Source: Mesorhizobium loti R88b
Lineage (GTDB): Bacteria; Pseudomonadota; Alphaproteobacteria; Rhizobiales; Rhizobiaceae
DNA length: 64,000 nucleotides
Reading direction: 5' to 3'
Assembly: GCF_013170845.1 (NCBI RefSeq)
Contig: NZ_CP033367.1
Coordinates: 1,426,001 to 1,490,000, forward strand
The notes under the pieces are model-generated. The model made no database searches. It saw nothing but the letters and a program-made list of their open reading frames with translations, and was not told the DNA's origin. Both the position numbers and the translations under genes were made by a program. Every line of letters begins with the position of its first letter. The stretch's first letter is position 1. Below are positions 1-9,962 of the stretch, piece after piece.

Positions 1-435
1 GTTCTTGTCGTCGAAGGCATTCTTGGTCAGGCCGGCGCGATGGGTCAGCAATTCGTCGATGGTGATGGCGGTGAAACGTGGATCCGTCGGCGCGTCGGCG
101 CCGTTGTTGCGCTTGAAATAGCCTGCCAGCACGCTGCCCAGCGTATCCGCGAACGCCAGGCGCTTGTCATCGACGAGACCGGCGATGCAGACGCCGGTGA
201 GGGCTTTTGACAGGCTGGCGATCGGGTGCCGTTCGGTCGGTTTCCAGCCATGGTCGTAGGAGCCGACCAAGGTCTGGTGCAGCGCGACGGCAACTTCGGC
301 GTTGGCGATGTGATGGTCCTTCATCCATGCGGTGACGACGCTGTCGACGCTTTCGGCGACCGGATTCGGTGTAGCCAGCGCGGGCTGCCATGCCAGCAGC
401 ATCAAACAGAGGCAAAGTCCCGACCAGCCACGCAT
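1..435 (-). CDS. Serine hydrolase (class C beta-lactamase fold), partial
   Basis: N-terminal 145 codons of a minus-strand gene that runs off the left edge. The start is an ATG at 433-435 preceded by a GGGGGAGG-like ribosome site. Residues 1-21 form a signal peptide ending near LALA, so the protein is probably exported. S74-L-S-K77 is the SxxK nucleophile motif of penicillin-binding-protein/beta-lactamase-fold hydrolases, and a later LLTHRAGL segment matches the LLTHxSGL stretch common in this family. The C-terminal motifs are outside the window, so substrate (peptidoglycan peptide, ester or beta-lactam) cannot be judged. It is transcribed divergently from rplU. Confidence 0.8.
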   Translation of the reverse strand, partial: MRGWSGLCLCLMLLAWQPALATPNPVAESVDSVVTAWMKDHHIANAEVAVALHQTLVGSYDHGWKPTERHPIASLSKALTGVCIAGLVDDKRLAFADTLGSVLAGYFKRNNGADAPTDPRFTAITIDELLTHRAGLTKNAFDDKN

Positions 436-522
436 CCTAGCCTCCCCCGACTGCAAACGCTGGAGCATGTTGACACGGCCGGCCCGCGCCGGCCAATAAC
501 AGTCTCGGCAACGGCTGTTTGC

Positions 523-551
523 CTTGACTCGCACCAAACCTTCGGTTAGGG
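523..551 (+). promoter_or_regulatory. Possible promoter of rplU-rpmA
   Basis: CTTGAC at 523-528 matches the alphaproteobacterial -35 consensus. Seventeen bases later comes TTAGGG (546-551), a poor -10. It is the only good -35 in the 242-base gap between the divergent hydrolase gene and rplU. Weak because of the -10. Confidence 0.3.
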
Positions 552-564
552 ACAGCGCGCAATC

Positions 565-598
565 GGCGTGGAGGGTTCTTCCACGCCGCTTGTTTTTT
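565..598 (+). terminator. Terminator-like hairpin in the rplU leader (attenuator candidate)
   Basis: GGCGTGGA (565-572) pairs perfectly with TCCACGCC (580-587) around a 7-base loop and is followed by a T-rich run to 598. No plus-strand gene lies upstream (the neighbour is divergent), so this structure can only act on the rplU-rpmA transcript itself, about 80 bases before the rplU start. That position suggests attenuation or a processed leader; the function is inferred. Confidence 0.55.
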
Positions 599-677
599 GA
601 ACCCGCAGACTGACAAAAAGACGGCCGAACTGCCAGAGGCGGTTCATCAAGGCCGACCGAACAGCGAAAGGCAAAAA

Positions 678-1370
678 ATGTTCGCAGTCATTAAAACGGG
701 CGGTAAGCAGTATCGCGTTGCCGCCAACGATCTCCTGAAGATCGAAAAAGTCGAAGCCAATGTCGGCGATATCGTCGAAATCGGCCACGTGCTCGCGCAT
801 GGCGAGGGCGACAATGTCACGTTCGGCGCGCCGTTCGTCAATGGCGCTCTGGTCACCGCCGAAGTCGTCGAGCAGGGCAAGAACCGCACGGTCATCGCTT
901 TCAAGAAGCGCCGCCGCCAGAATTCGCGCCGCAAGATCGGCCATCGCCAGCTTTTGACCACCGTGCGGATCTCCGAGATCCTGCTGGATGGCGCAAAGCC
1001 GACGAAGACGGCAGCGGTGAAGGCACCGAAGAAGGAAGCCAAGGCCGAAGTGGCCCCCGAGGCTAAGGCCGAGGCCGCGCCGAAGGAAGCCAAGGCCAAG
1101 AAGGAAGCTGCCCCCAAGGCAGAAGTGACGGCCGAGACGGCCGCTGCTCCGCTGTTCAAGGCGCCGAAGGGCGAGCCGGACGACCTGACCGTGATCAAGG
1201 GCATCGGCCCGGTCGCCGCCAAGGATCTCGCCGAGCAGGGCATCATCACTTTCGCGCAGCTCGCCAAGCTCTCCGACAAGGATGTCGCCAAGATCGACGA
1301 GCACATGCCCTTCAGCGCCGACCAGATCAAGGACTGGCGCGAACAGGCCAAGGAACTGGCGAAGAAGTAA
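678..1370 (+). CDS. rplU: 50S ribosomal protein L21 with C-terminal helix-hairpin-helix extension
   Basis: 230 residues, about twice the usual L21 length. Residues 1-105 are canonical L21 ([14 protein letters not shown] start, basic [17 protein letters not shown] segment that contacts 23S rRNA). Residues 106-163 are a low-complexity Ala/Lys/Glu linker, and 168-230 form a helix-hairpin-helix module with the [10 protein letters not shown] signature. I recall such extended L21 proteins as typical of rhizobia. The ATG at 678 is chosen over an upstream TTG because it begins the conserved protein and has a GAAAGG site. rpmA follows 98 bases downstream. The tail resembles the one on LivG at 34857-36341. 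L21 binds 23S rRNA domain structures; the role of the tail is unknown. Confidence 0.97.
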   Translation: MFAVIKTGGKQYRVAANDLLKIEKVEANVGDIVEIGHVLAHGEGDNVTFGAPFVNGALVTAEVVEQGKNRTVIAFKKRRRQNSRRKIGHRQLLTTVRISEILLDGAKPTKTAAVKAPKKEAKAEVAPEAKAEAAPKEAKAKKEAAPKAEVTAETAAAPLFKAPKGEPDDLTVIKGIGPVAAKDLAEQGIITFAQLAKLSDKDVAKIDEHMPFSADQIKDWREQAKELAKK

Positions 1371-1468
1371 TTTTTCCGGCGAAACATCAGCCGGATCGGA
1401 CTTGAAACGGAACGCGAACGCGTTCATAAGGCCTTTTAGGCGCCTTGCGGCGCAACGGAGTTAGTTAG

Positions 1469-1738
1469 ATGGCACACAAGAAAGCTGGCGGCTCGTCGCG
1501 CAACGGTCGCGACTCGCATTCCAAGCGTCTGGGCGTGAAGAAGTTCGGCGGCGAAGCCGTCATCCCGGGCAACATCATCATTCGTCAACGCGGCACGACC
1601 TGGCATCCGGGCGTCAATGTCGGCATCGGCACTGATCATACCCTTTTTGCGCTCGAATCCGGCGCCGTGACCTTCAACAAAAAAGCCAATGGCCGAACCT
1701 ACGTATCGGTCAACCCGATCACCAAAGCCGCGGAGTAG
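1469..1738 (+). CDS. rpmA: 50S ribosomal protein L27
   Basis: 89 residues, standard length. The N-terminus [20 protein letters not shown] is the flexible tail that reaches the peptidyl-transferase centre, and the [17 protein letters not shown] core is diagnostic. There is no N-terminal cleavage extension of the Firmicute type. It lies downstream of rplU in the usual order and is probably co-transcribed. A strong rho-independent terminator follows at 1809-1837. The ribosome site is GGAG about 10 bases before the ATG. Confidence 0.98.
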   Translation: MAHKKAGGSSRNGRDSHSKRLGVKKFGGEAVIPGNIIIRQRGTTWHPGVNVGIGTDHTLFALESGAVTFNKKANGRTYVSVNPITKAAE

Positions 1739-1808
1739 CCGGTTCCGCACTAGAACACCGGCGCCCCATCTCGGGAACCGGTGTCTGGAAAAGCCAGAAA
1801 AAGGATCA

Positions 1809-1837
1809 GGGGAGATGGGTTTCCATCTCCCCTTTTT
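1809..1837 (+). terminator. Rho-independent terminator after rpmA
   Basis: Perfect 10-base stem GGGGAGATGG / CCATCTCCCC with a GTTT loop followed by TTTTT. It ends 20 bases before the next start codon at 1858, so the acetyltransferase must either depend on read-through or have its promoter inside this short gap. Confidence 0.9.
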
Positions 1838-1857
1838 CTTGCGCCTGGAGAACTCAA

Positions 1858-2445
1858 ATGGTTGCCGAAGCTGAAGACACCGACGACGAAAGTTACGCGA
1901 TAGACTGCCCGGTGCTGGTCACCGAGCGCATGGTGATGCGTGCGCCGTGCGAAGCCGATGTCCCCCAGCTGGTCGAGCTTGCCGACAACCGTCATGTCGC
2001 CGAAATGCTGGCGCGCATGCCTCACCCCTATGGCGAGGCCGAGGCGCGTGCCTTTCTCGCCATGACCCGGTCGCGCCGCGCCGGCATCGCCTATGCGCTG
2101 ACGCTGGCCGGCACCGACACCTTTGTCGGCTGCGCCGGCTTGAACACCACCGATCGCGGACTGGAACTCGGCTACTGGATCGGCGAGCCCTACTGGAAGC
2201 GTGGCTATGCGACGGAAGCTGCCCACGCGCTGGTCGACCTTGCTTTCCAGAGCACGACGATCCAGGTGCTGCATGCTTCGACGCGGGTCATCAATCCGGC
2301 CTCGCGCCGGGTGATCCACAAGTGCGGCTTCCAGTATGCCGGCCAGGGCATGCTGAACTCGATCGTCGCCGGCCAGGTGCCGGTCGAGCGTTACCGGCTT
2401 GACCGCAAGACCTGGACAAGCCTCAGGAACTGGGTCCACTTCTAG
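1858..2445 (+). CDS. GNAT family N-acetyltransferase (RimJ/RimL type)
   Basis: 195 residues. The fold is recognisable from VTERMVMRAPCEADVPQLVEL at the N-terminus, ELGYWIGEPYWKRGYATEA (the acetyl-CoA-binding motif A region with the GxGYATEA-like loop) in the middle, and INPASRRVIHKCGFQYAG near the C-terminus. These features put it with ribosomal-protein-type acetyltransferases that transfer acetyl from acetyl-CoA to an amine; the substrate is not predictable. The start has GGAG 9 bases upstream. It sits after the rpmA terminator and is convergent with the next gene across a palindromic repeat. Confidence 0.88.
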   Translation: MVAEAEDTDDESYAIDCPVLVTERMVMRAPCEADVPQLVELADNRHVAEMLARMPHPYGEAEARAFLAMTRSRRAGIAYALTLAGTDTFVGCAGLNTTDRGLELGYWIGEPYWKRGYATEAAHALVDLAFQSTTIQVLHASTRVINPASRRVIHKCGFQYAGQGMLNSIVAGQVPVERYRLDRKTWTSLRNWVHF

Positions 2446-2448
2446 GCA

Positions 2449-2580
2449 TGTCGATATTCAGGTGAGGCCGGCCTGCAAACGCTGGTTTTCTGCGCTTCCG
2501 GTGCTCACGTACTTTAAGTACGCTCCGCTCCGGTTCTCGAAAACCAACGTTTTCGGCTCAGCCTGACCTGAATCTCGACA
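2449..2580. repeat. 132-bp palindromic intergenic element, copy 1
   Basis: The outer arms match over 18 of 20 bases (TGTCGATATTCAGGTGAGGC at 2449 versus the complement ending at 2580). The centre is CGTACTTTAAGTACG. The inner 57 bases (2486-2542) are identical to 16224-16280. It lies between convergent genes and would fold as a long hairpin. It resembles the palindromic mosaic elements of rhizobia and Brucella in style; the family name cannot be assigned by eye. Confidence 0.85.
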
Positions 2581-2626
2581 CGCCATGGCCCTGGATGTCA
2601 AAACAGAGGTCCGGGCGAATTTAGGG

Positions 2627-3496
2627 TCAGCCCAGTTCGACCCAAACCGGCAGATGGTCGGAGCCGGTCGCTTGCCGATCGACCCACAGGCGCTTCAGCG
2701 AGCGGGCAAGCGAGGCGCTGGTGAAGACATAGTCGAGGCGCTTGTATCGGCTGGCGTTGGTGGGGTCTTCGGGGTCGACCCAGCTGACGAGATCGTCGCC
2801 GGTGGCGTTGAGGCGCATGGCGGCATCGACGGCGAAGTCAGCGGTCAGCGGCATGCCGAATTCATGGTCTGGCCGCCCGGCAAGTTCGACATATTCGGGC
2901 GAGCCGGCCAGCATGTTGAAATCACCCATGCCGACAAAGGCCTCGGGATGCGGCAATTCCGGCAGGCCGATCTCGGCGACGCCGGACAGCGCGCCACCTT
3001 CGAGCGCATAGTTCAGCATGCGCTGACGCAGGAACTGGATTTGGCTGGCCCGTTCGACCGGGCTGCGATGATCGAGATGGATGGAATAGAAGCGAATGAA
3101 ACCAAGCGGCGTCTCGATCAGCGCTTCCAGCGCGCCGCGCTGGAAGTTCATCATCTCGAAGCTGCGGCTACGCGGCAAAAGCAGGTTGCGCGACAGATGA
3201 ATGGGTGTCTTCGACAGCATCATGTTGCCGAGCTGGAATGTCGTGGTGATGGCGCGGCCGTTCTCGATACGCGAGCCGATATTGGCCTCGAAATTGCTGC
3301 CATAGACGGCGAAATAGTCGGGCAGCGCCTCGCCGATCTCGGCGACCATGTCGCGGCTGCCGTTCCTCGGATTGTTGCGGGTGACCTCCTGCAGGGCGAT
3401 GACATCCGCGCCGCGCACGGCATCAGCGATGCGCGCGACATCGTACTGCCCATCAAGGCCGATGCCGTACTGGATGTTGTAGGTTACAAGCTTCAT
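2627..3496 (-). CDS. Endonuclease/exonuclease/phosphatase family protein
   Basis: 289 residues. The DNase I-like fold is shown by the N-terminal LVTYNIQYG, IALQEV (metal-binding Glu), the FYSIHLDH block, VGMGDFNM (GDFN motif) and the C-terminal GSDHLPVWVEL (SDH catalytic His). All metal and catalytic positions of Mg-dependent phosphodiesterases are present. The ATG at 3494-3496 is preferred to a TTG 21 bases upstream because it starts at the conserved strand and has GGAGAAG before it. No signal peptide is seen, so it is probably cytoplasmic. The substrate could be nucleic acid, a phosphoinositide-like lipid or a sugar phosphate; sequence does not decide. Confidence 0.88.
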   Translation of the reverse strand: MKLVTYNIQYGIGLDGQYDVARIADAVRGADVIALQEVTRNNPRNGSRDMVAEIGEALPDYFAVYGSNFEANIGSRIENGRAITTTFQLGNMMLSKTPIHLSRNLLLPRSRSFEMMNFQRGALEALIETPLGFIRFYSIHLDHRSPVERASQIQFLRQRMLNYALEGGALSGVAEIGLPELPHPEAFVGMGDFNMLAGSPEYVELAGRPDHEFGMPLTADFAVDAAMRLNATGDDLVSWVDPEDPTNASRYKRLDYVFTSASLARSLKRLWVDRQATGSDHLPVWVELG

Positions 3497-3571
3497 TCCG
3501 ACATCTTCTCCGGCCAACCCACGCGGCCATCGTCACAAAACGGCCTCGCCCTTCGCCGCGCCTTGGTTTAG

Positions 3572-4660
<1,089 letters not shown>

Positions 4661-4663
4661 GCC

Positions 4664-5818
4664 ATGCAGTCGCTGAAGAAATACCGGCGCATCACCGTCA
4701 AGATCGGTTCGGCGTTGCTCGTTGACCGCGCGAGCGGCCTGAAGCGCGACTGGCTCGCCTCGCTTGCCGACGACATCGCCGTGCTCGCGCAGGGCGGCGC
4801 CGAGATCCTCGTCGTGTCGTCGGGTGCCATCGCGCTTGGCCGCACCATCCTTGGGTTGGGCAAGCGGGCGCTGAAGCTCGAGGAAAGCCAGGCGGCGGCG
4901 GCCGTCGGGCAGATTGCGCTGGCCGGCGCCTGGTCGGATGCGCTCGGCAAGGGCAGCCTGAAGTCGGGCCAGATTCTTTTGACCCTTGGCGACACCGAGG
5001 AACGCCGGCGTTACCTCAACGCACGCGCCACGATCTCGACGCTGCTCAAGATGAAGGCGGTGCCGGTCATCAACGAGAATGACACGGTGGCGACCTCCGA
5101 AATCCGCTATGGCGACAATGACCGGCTGGCCGCGCGGGTGGCGACGATGATGGGCGCCGACCTGCTGGTGCTGCTCTCCGATATTGACGGGCTCTACACG
5201 GCGCCGCCGGCGCGCGACCCCGATGCAAAATTCATTCCGGTGGTCGACCGCATCACGCCCGATATCGAGGCGATGGCGGGGGCGGCGGCCTCCGAACTGT
5301 CGCGCGGCGGCATGCGCACCAAGCTCGACGCCGGCAAGATCGCCACCGCCGCCGGTACCGCGATGATCATCACCTCGGGCACGCGGCTGTCGCCGCTGAT
5401 GGCGATCGAGCGCGGCGAGCGTGCCACCTTCTTCAAGCCGAGCGCCAATCCGGTGAAAGGCTACAAGACCTGGATCGCCGGCCAGCTCGAACCGGCCGGC
5501 CGGCTGACCGTCGATGCTGGCGCCGTCGGCGCGCTGACATCGGGCAAATCTCTGCTGCCGGCCGGCGTGAAGCTGGTCAGCGGCAATTTTTCGCGCGGCG
5601 ACACGGTGGCGATCCTGTCGCCCGAAGGCCGCGAGATCGCGCGCGGGCTGGTTGCCTATGATGCCGCCGATGCCGTAAGGATCGCTGGCCTGAAGACGGC
5701 CGAGATCGAAAACGTGCTCGGTTACGAAGCGCGTTCGGCGATGATCCACAGAGATGACCTCGTGGTGAGTCATTCTGATGAACAAGTACGGGCTGGAAGC
5801 GACATAAGCGGAGGATGA
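4664..5818 (+). CDS. proB: Glutamate 5-kinase
   Basis: 384 residues. The amino-acid kinase domain covers about 1-260 ([41 protein letters not shown]) and phosphorylates L-glutamate with ATP, the first step of proline synthesis. The C-terminal PUA domain is at about 278-370 ([20 protein letters not shown]). Feedback inhibition by proline is usual for the family. It sits 3 bases after obgE and 3 bases before proA, the partner that reduces its unstable product, so coupled translation is likely. Confidence 0.97.
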   Translation: MQSLKKYRRITVKIGSALLVDRASGLKRDWLASLADDIAVLAQGGAEILVVSSGAIALGRTILGLGKRALKLEESQAAAAVGQIALAGAWSDALGKGSLKSGQILLTLGDTEERRRYLNARATISTLLKMKAVPVINENDTVATSEIRYGDNDRLAARVATMMGADLLVLLSDIDGLYTAPPARDPDAKFIPVVDRITPDIEAMAGAAASELSRGGMRTKLDAGKIATAAGTAMIITSGTRLSPLMAIERGERATFFKPSANPVKGYKTWIAGQLEPAGRLTVDAGAVGALTSGKSLLPAGVKLVSGNFSRGDTVAILSPEGREIARGLVAYDAADAVRIAGLKTAEIENVLGYEARSAMIHRDDLVVSHSDEQVRAGSDISGG

Positions 5819-5821
5819 GCC

Positions 5822-7108
5822 ATGCTGAAGCTGCATGAAAAATCCGGGGACGACACCGTGGCGCTGATGGCCGATATTGGCCTCCGCGCTCGCGCTGCCG
5901 CCCGACCGTTGGCCGTCGCCACCACCGCCGCCAAGAATACCGCACTCCGTGCCATGGCAGACGCGATCGTCGCCCGGGCACAGGCCATCCTCGACGCCAA
6001 CGCCATAGACGTCTCGAATGGCCAGGAATCAGGCCTGTCCGGATCCTTCATGGACCGGCTGAAGCTCAATCCGGCGCGCATCCGTGCCATGGCTGATGGC
6101 ATCCGCGAAATCGCGGAACTCAAGGATCCGGTCGGCGATGTGATCGCCGCGTGGGAGCGGCCGAACGGCTTGCAGATCGAGCGCGTGCGCACGCCGCTCG
6201 GCGTCATCGGTGTCATCTATGAAAGCCGGCCGAATGTGACGGCGGATGCCGGCGCGCTCTGCCTCAAGGCCGGCAATCCGGTGATCCTGCGCGGCGGCTC
6301 GGATTCGCTCAATTCGTCGTCCGCCATCCATGCCTGCCTGGTCGAAGGCCTGAAGGCCGCCGGTCTGCCGGAAGACGCCATCCAGCTGGTGCCGACCACC
6401 GACCGCGCCGCTGTCGGTGAGATGCTCAAGGGGCTTGGCGGCACGTTGGACGTTATCATTCCGCGCGGCGGCAAAAGCCTTGTCGGCCGGGTGCAGAGCG
6501 AGGCGCGGGTGCCGGTCTTTGCCCATCTCGAAGGCATCTGCCATCTCTATATCGACCGTTCGGCCAATCTCGACATGGCGGTGAAGATCGCCGTCAACGC
6601 CAAGATGCGACGCACCGGCGTCTGCGGTGCGGCCGAGACGCTGCTGGTCGACCGCGCCGTGGCATCCACCCATCTGGTGCCGATCCTCGATGCACTGCGC
6701 GCGGCCGGCTGCGAGATCCATGCCGATCAAGAAGTGCTGAAGCTGTTCTTCGATGCCAAGCCGGCTGATGATGCCGACTGGGTGACGGAATATCTCGACG
6801 CCATCATCGCGGTGAAGCTGGTCGACGGCGTCAGTGGCGCGATCGAGCATATCGAGACCTTCTCCTCGCATCATACCGAGGCGATCATTGCCGAGGACAG
6901 CCAAGCGGTGGAACGGTTCTTCAACGAGATCGATTCGGCGATCCTGCTGCACAATGCCTCGACGCAGTTCGCCGATGGCGGCGAGTTCGGCATGGGCGCC
7001 GAGATCGGCATCGCCACCGGCAAGATGCATGCGCGCGGGCCGGTCGGCGTCGAGCAGCTGACCTCCTTCAAGTACCGCGTGCGCGGGTCGGGACAGGTGA
7101 GGCCTTGA
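5822..7108 (+). CDS. proA: Gamma-glutamyl phosphate reductase
   Basis: 428 residues of the aldehyde-dehydrogenase superfamily. It reduces gamma-glutamyl phosphate with NADPH to glutamate semialdehyde. Diagnostic segments are [40 protein letters not shown] and [15 protein letters not shown], where the Cys is the catalytic nucleophile. The C-terminus [23 protein letters not shown] is standard. The ATG follows a GGATGAGCC sequence, 3 bases after proB. Confidence 0.98.
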   Translation: MLKLHEKSGDDTVALMADIGLRARAAARPLAVATTAAKNTALRAMADAIVARAQAILDANAIDVSNGQESGLSGSFMDRLKLNPARIRAMADGIREIAELKDPVGDVIAAWERPNGLQIERVRTPLGVIGVIYESRPNVTADAGALCLKAGNPVILRGGSDSLNSSSAIHACLVEGLKAAGLPEDAIQLVPTTDRAAVGEMLKGLGGTLDVIIPRGGKSLVGRVQSEARVPVFAHLEGICHLYIDRSANLDMAVKIAVNAKMRRTGVCGAAETLLVDRAVASTHLVPILDALRAAGCEIHADQEVLKLFFDAKPADDADWVTEYLDAIIAVKLVDGVSGAIEHIETFSSHHTEAIIAEDSQAVERFFNEIDSAILLHNASTQFADGGEFGMGAEIGIATGKMHARGPVGVEQLTSFKYRVRGSGQVRP

Positions 7109-7135
7109 AGCTTTTCGTCGTTAGAGCCTGAGGCA

Positions 7136-7768
7136 ATGCTGGCATCTTCCGAACCGGCGGTACCCTCCCGTTACCTGAAGATGCCGCATGCGGAAAAAGG
7201 CCTGGCCGTCGGCCTGTTCGGCGGTTCTTTCAATCCACCGCATGCCGGCCATGCGCTGGTCGCCGAGATCGCGCTCAGGCGCCTGGCGCTCGACCAGCTG
7301 TGGTGGATGGTGACGCCGGGCAACCCGCTGAAGAGCACGCGCGAGCTGGCGCCGCTGGCAGAGCGGCTGCAGCTGTCGGAGAAGATCGCCAAGAACCCGA
7401 AGATCAAGGTCACTGCTTTCGAGGCCGCGCACAATGTGCGCTACACCGCCGACACGCTGGCGCTGGTCAAGGCGCGCAATCCCGGCATCGACTTCGTCTG
7501 GATCATGGGTGCGGATAGTCTGCGCGATTTCCACCGCTGGCAGCGCTGGCGCGAGATCGTGCTGACCTTCCCGATCGCGGTCATCGACCGGCCGGGCGCG
7601 ACGCTGTCCTTCCTGTCATCGGTCGTCGCCAAGACCTTCGACTATGCCCGCATCGACGAAGGCGACGCGCCGCTGCTTGCCCGCATGCAGGCGCCGGCCT
7701 GGACCTTCATCCACGGCCCGCGATCATCGCTGTCGTCGAGCGCGATCCGTAGGATGGCGAAATCATGA
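7136..7768 (+). CDS. nadD: Nicotinate-nucleotide adenylyltransferase
   Basis: 210 residues. GLFGGSFNPPHAGH (about 22-35) is the nucleotidyltransferase HxGH motif and HGPRSSLSSSAIR near the C-terminus is the second ATP-binding motif (SxTxxR position). It makes deamido-NAD from nicotinate mononucleotide and ATP. An ATG at 7136 with GAGG just upstream is used; a second ATG at 7181 (MPHAEKGL) is possible and would remove 15 poorly conserved residues. In many rhizobia rsfS and rlmH follow directly, but here three unrelated genes intervene. Confidence 0.95.
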   Translation: MLASSEPAVPSRYLKMPHAEKGLAVGLFGGSFNPPHAGHALVAEIALRRLALDQLWWMVTPGNPLKSTRELAPLAERLQLSEKIAKNPKIKVTAFEAAHNVRYTADTLALVKARNPGIDFVWIMGADSLRDFHRWQRWREIVLTFPIAVIDRPGATLSFLSSVVAKTFDYARIDEGDAPLLARMQAPAWTFIHGPRSSLSSSAIRRMAKS

Positions 7769-7781
7769 GGGGGTCGGCATC

Positions 7782-8552
7782 ATGACCGATCCGGGCCTGC
7801 CGGCAGTCCACGCAATCTGGATCGGCGGGCCGCTCGGGCCGATGCATGTCGCCTGTCTGAAATCCTTCCTCAGGATCGGCCATCGCACGGTGCTGCACGT
7901 CTATGACGATCCGGGCGATGCGCCGCTTGGCGTCGAACTTGCAGATGCCGCCGAGATCCTGCCGCGCGAGCGCATCATCGTGCACAGGAACGGCGGTTAT
8001 GCGCTGTTCGCCGATATTTTCCGCTACAAGCTGCTCGCCACCGGGGCCGAGATCTATATCGACTGCGACATGTTCTGCGTGCGTCCGCTGGAACGCCGGC
8101 CCTACATGTTCGGCTGGGAAAGCCAGACCCGCATCAACAATGCGGTGCTCAGCCTGCCAGTCGGATCGCTGATCCTTTCCGATCTCGTCGAGACGGTCGA
8201 TCACCCCAAGCGTTTTCCCGAATGGTACTCATGGAGCAAGCGGCTGCGCTTCGGTGCCTTGCGGGCGATTGGCAAGCTCAAGGGCTTCGAGGACATGCCG
8301 CATGCCTCGATCGGGCCGCCGCTGCTGACCTATCTGGTGCGCAAGCACCGCCTGCTCGACCAAGCCTCGCCGATGGATGTCTTCTATCCCAACATCGAAG
8401 GCAGGGGCACACTGCTCGATCCGAAAAAGACCATCGCCGATCTGGTTACCGCGCAAACGCGGGCGATCCATCTCTGGCATGGTTCGCTGTGGAAGCTGCC
8501 GCTGGCGGACGTGCCGCCGACATCGCCGCTGGGGGAAATACTGGCGATGTAG
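7782..8552 (+). CDS. Glycosyltransferase with DxD sugar-binding region
   Basis: 256 residues. VHAIWIGGPLGPMHVACLKSFL at the start and FADIFRYKLLATGAEIYIDCDMFC (D94-C-D96 is the DxD nucleotide-sugar/metal motif) match the Gly_transf_sug-type family related to Och1 and capsular polysaccharide transferases. No signal peptide or membrane span, so it probably acts at the cytoplasmic face. The ATG lies 13 bases after nadD's stop; a longer frame overlapping nadD exists but lacks conservation signals. The acceptor is unknown. It may be read from the obgE operon. Confidence 0.75.
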   Translation: MTDPGLPAVHAIWIGGPLGPMHVACLKSFLRIGHRTVLHVYDDPGDAPLGVELADAAEILPRERIIVHRNGGYALFADIFRYKLLATGAEIYIDCDMFCVRPLERRPYMFGWESQTRINNAVLSLPVGSLILSDLVETVDHPKRFPEWYSWSKRLRFGALRAIGKLKGFEDMPHASIGPPLLTYLVRKHRLLDQASPMDVFYPNIEGRGTLLDPKKTIADLVTAQTRAIHLWHGSLWKLPLADVPPTSPLGEILAM

Positions 8553-8663
8553 GGACTGACAAGCCGGTCCGGGGACGGGGCAGGCCGTCCGGGAACCGGG
8601 CGCCGCCCGGTCATGTCGCTTTTATCGCTTCCTTTGCCCATTTCCTGGGCAATCCTGACCAGC

Positions 8664-9962
8664 ATGCCAATCCCTGAGAAAAACCGCACCGAGGTCGACC
8701 GCGAACCGGGCAACACGCCGACGCCGCTGATTGCGATTGCCAGCGTCATCGTGTCGATGGCGCTGATCGCCGTCGGAAATGGGCTGATGTTTGCCTATAT
8801 CCCGGTGAGGCTCGGTGTCGAAGGCTTCGATCCGACCTGGGCCGGGCTCATCATAACCGGCCTTTCGGCTGGCGGCCTCGCAGGCTGTATCCTCACCGGA
8901 CCACTGGTGCGCAGGGTCGGCCACGCCCGTGCCTTCATGGTGCTGTCGGCGCTGATCGCGCTGGCCAATGCAGCCGTCGGTGCTGGACCGCATCCGGTTT
9001 TGTGGATCGCTGCCCGTGCCTTGTACGGCTTTGCCATATGCGGCCTGTTCATCGTTGCGCAGAGTTGGCTCAACGATGCCGTCGCCAATGCCATACGTGG
9101 CCGGGTGATGGCCTTTTTCTACGTCGCCTATGTCGCCGGGCTTGGTGTTGGCTACGCCACGTTGGCGCTGGTCGATATCAAAACCGCGGATGCGCCGTTG
9201 ATCGGCATCGTCTTTACGGCGCTATCGATCCTGCCGGTCGGGTTGACCAGACTTGCCCAGCCGCCGGCGCCACAGGCGGCATCGGTTGCGCTGCGCCGTG
9301 CCTGGCGGATTTCGCCGGTCGGCGTTGCCGGCATGCTGGCGGTCGGTGGCCTGTCGATGTCGATTGCCGGCTTTGCGCCGATCCATGCCACCGCCAAGGG
9401 CTACAGCCAGGCCGATGTGGCGTTGCTGCTTTCGGTGATGCCGCTCGGTACGTTGCTCCTGCAGCTTCCGTTCGGCTGGATTTCCGACCGCACCGACCGC
9501 CGCTATGTGCTGATCGGGGCCTCGGCGCTCGCTGCGGTGGCCGGCATGTTCGCGCTCGGCTTCGATGGCGGCGCGCTGCCGGCGCTGCTGGTGATCTATG
9601 TCCTGTGGGACGGCGCTTCGGAATCGATCTATTCGCTGTCCAGCGCACACGCCGCCGACCGTGCCGGCAAGGACGACATGGTGGCGCTGTCCAGTTCGCT
9701 GCTGTTTGCCTGGTCGCTGGCCGGCTTTGTGGTGCCGGGCATCGTGACGGCGCTGTCGGCTGTCTTCGGCACACAGGCCTTCATTTATGTGTCCATCGTC
9801 ATTGCCTGCGTCTTCTGCCTGTTTGTGTTGTTGCGGGTGTTCACCACGCAAGCCGTCCCGGCTACAGAGACTGGCAGTTTCGCGCCGATGACGGCACAGG
9901 CGCCGCTGCCGGTGGAACTTGCCTATGCGCCGGATGACGAACCCCGGCGCGGGGGCGGTTGA
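8664..9962 (+). CDS. MFS transporter, YcaD-like
   Basis: 432 residues with about 12 hydrophobic segments. GLIITGLSAGGLAGCILTGPLVRRVGHARAF contains a loop 2-3 motif A-like turn, and LPFGWISDRTDRRYVLIGAS repeats it in the second half, as expected for the two-fold MFS. The pattern suits the YcaD/UMF-type single-component permeases; substrate unknown. An upstream ATG at 8613 would add 17 residues without a good ribosome site. Its stop codon directly abuts the stop of the convergent MscS gene (no intergenic bases). Confidence 0.85.
   Translation: MPIPEKNRTEVDREPGNTPTPLIAIASVIVSMALIAVGNGLMFAYIPVRLGVEGFDPTWAGLIITGLSAGGLAGCILTGPLVRRVGHARAFMVLSALIALANAAVGAGPHPVLWIAARALYGFAICGLFIVAQSWLNDAVANAIRGRVMAFFYVAYVAGLGVGYATLALVDIKTADAPLIGIVFTALSILPVGLTRLAQPPAPQAASVALRRAWRISPVGVAGMLAVGGLSMSIAGFAPIHATAKGYSQADVALLLSVMPLGTLLLQLPFGWISDRTDRRYVLIGASALAAVAGMFALGFDGGALPALLVIYVLWDGASESIYSLSSAHAADRAGKDDMVALSSSLLFAWSLAGFVVPGIVTALSAVFGTQAFIYVSIVIACVFCLFVLLRVFTTQAVPATETGSFAPMTAQAPLPVELAYAPDDEPRRGGG

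Noticed and set aside
546..1427. Minus-strand frames opposite rplU
   Set aside because: Arise from the Ala/Lys-rich coding strand read backwards; no conserved sequence.
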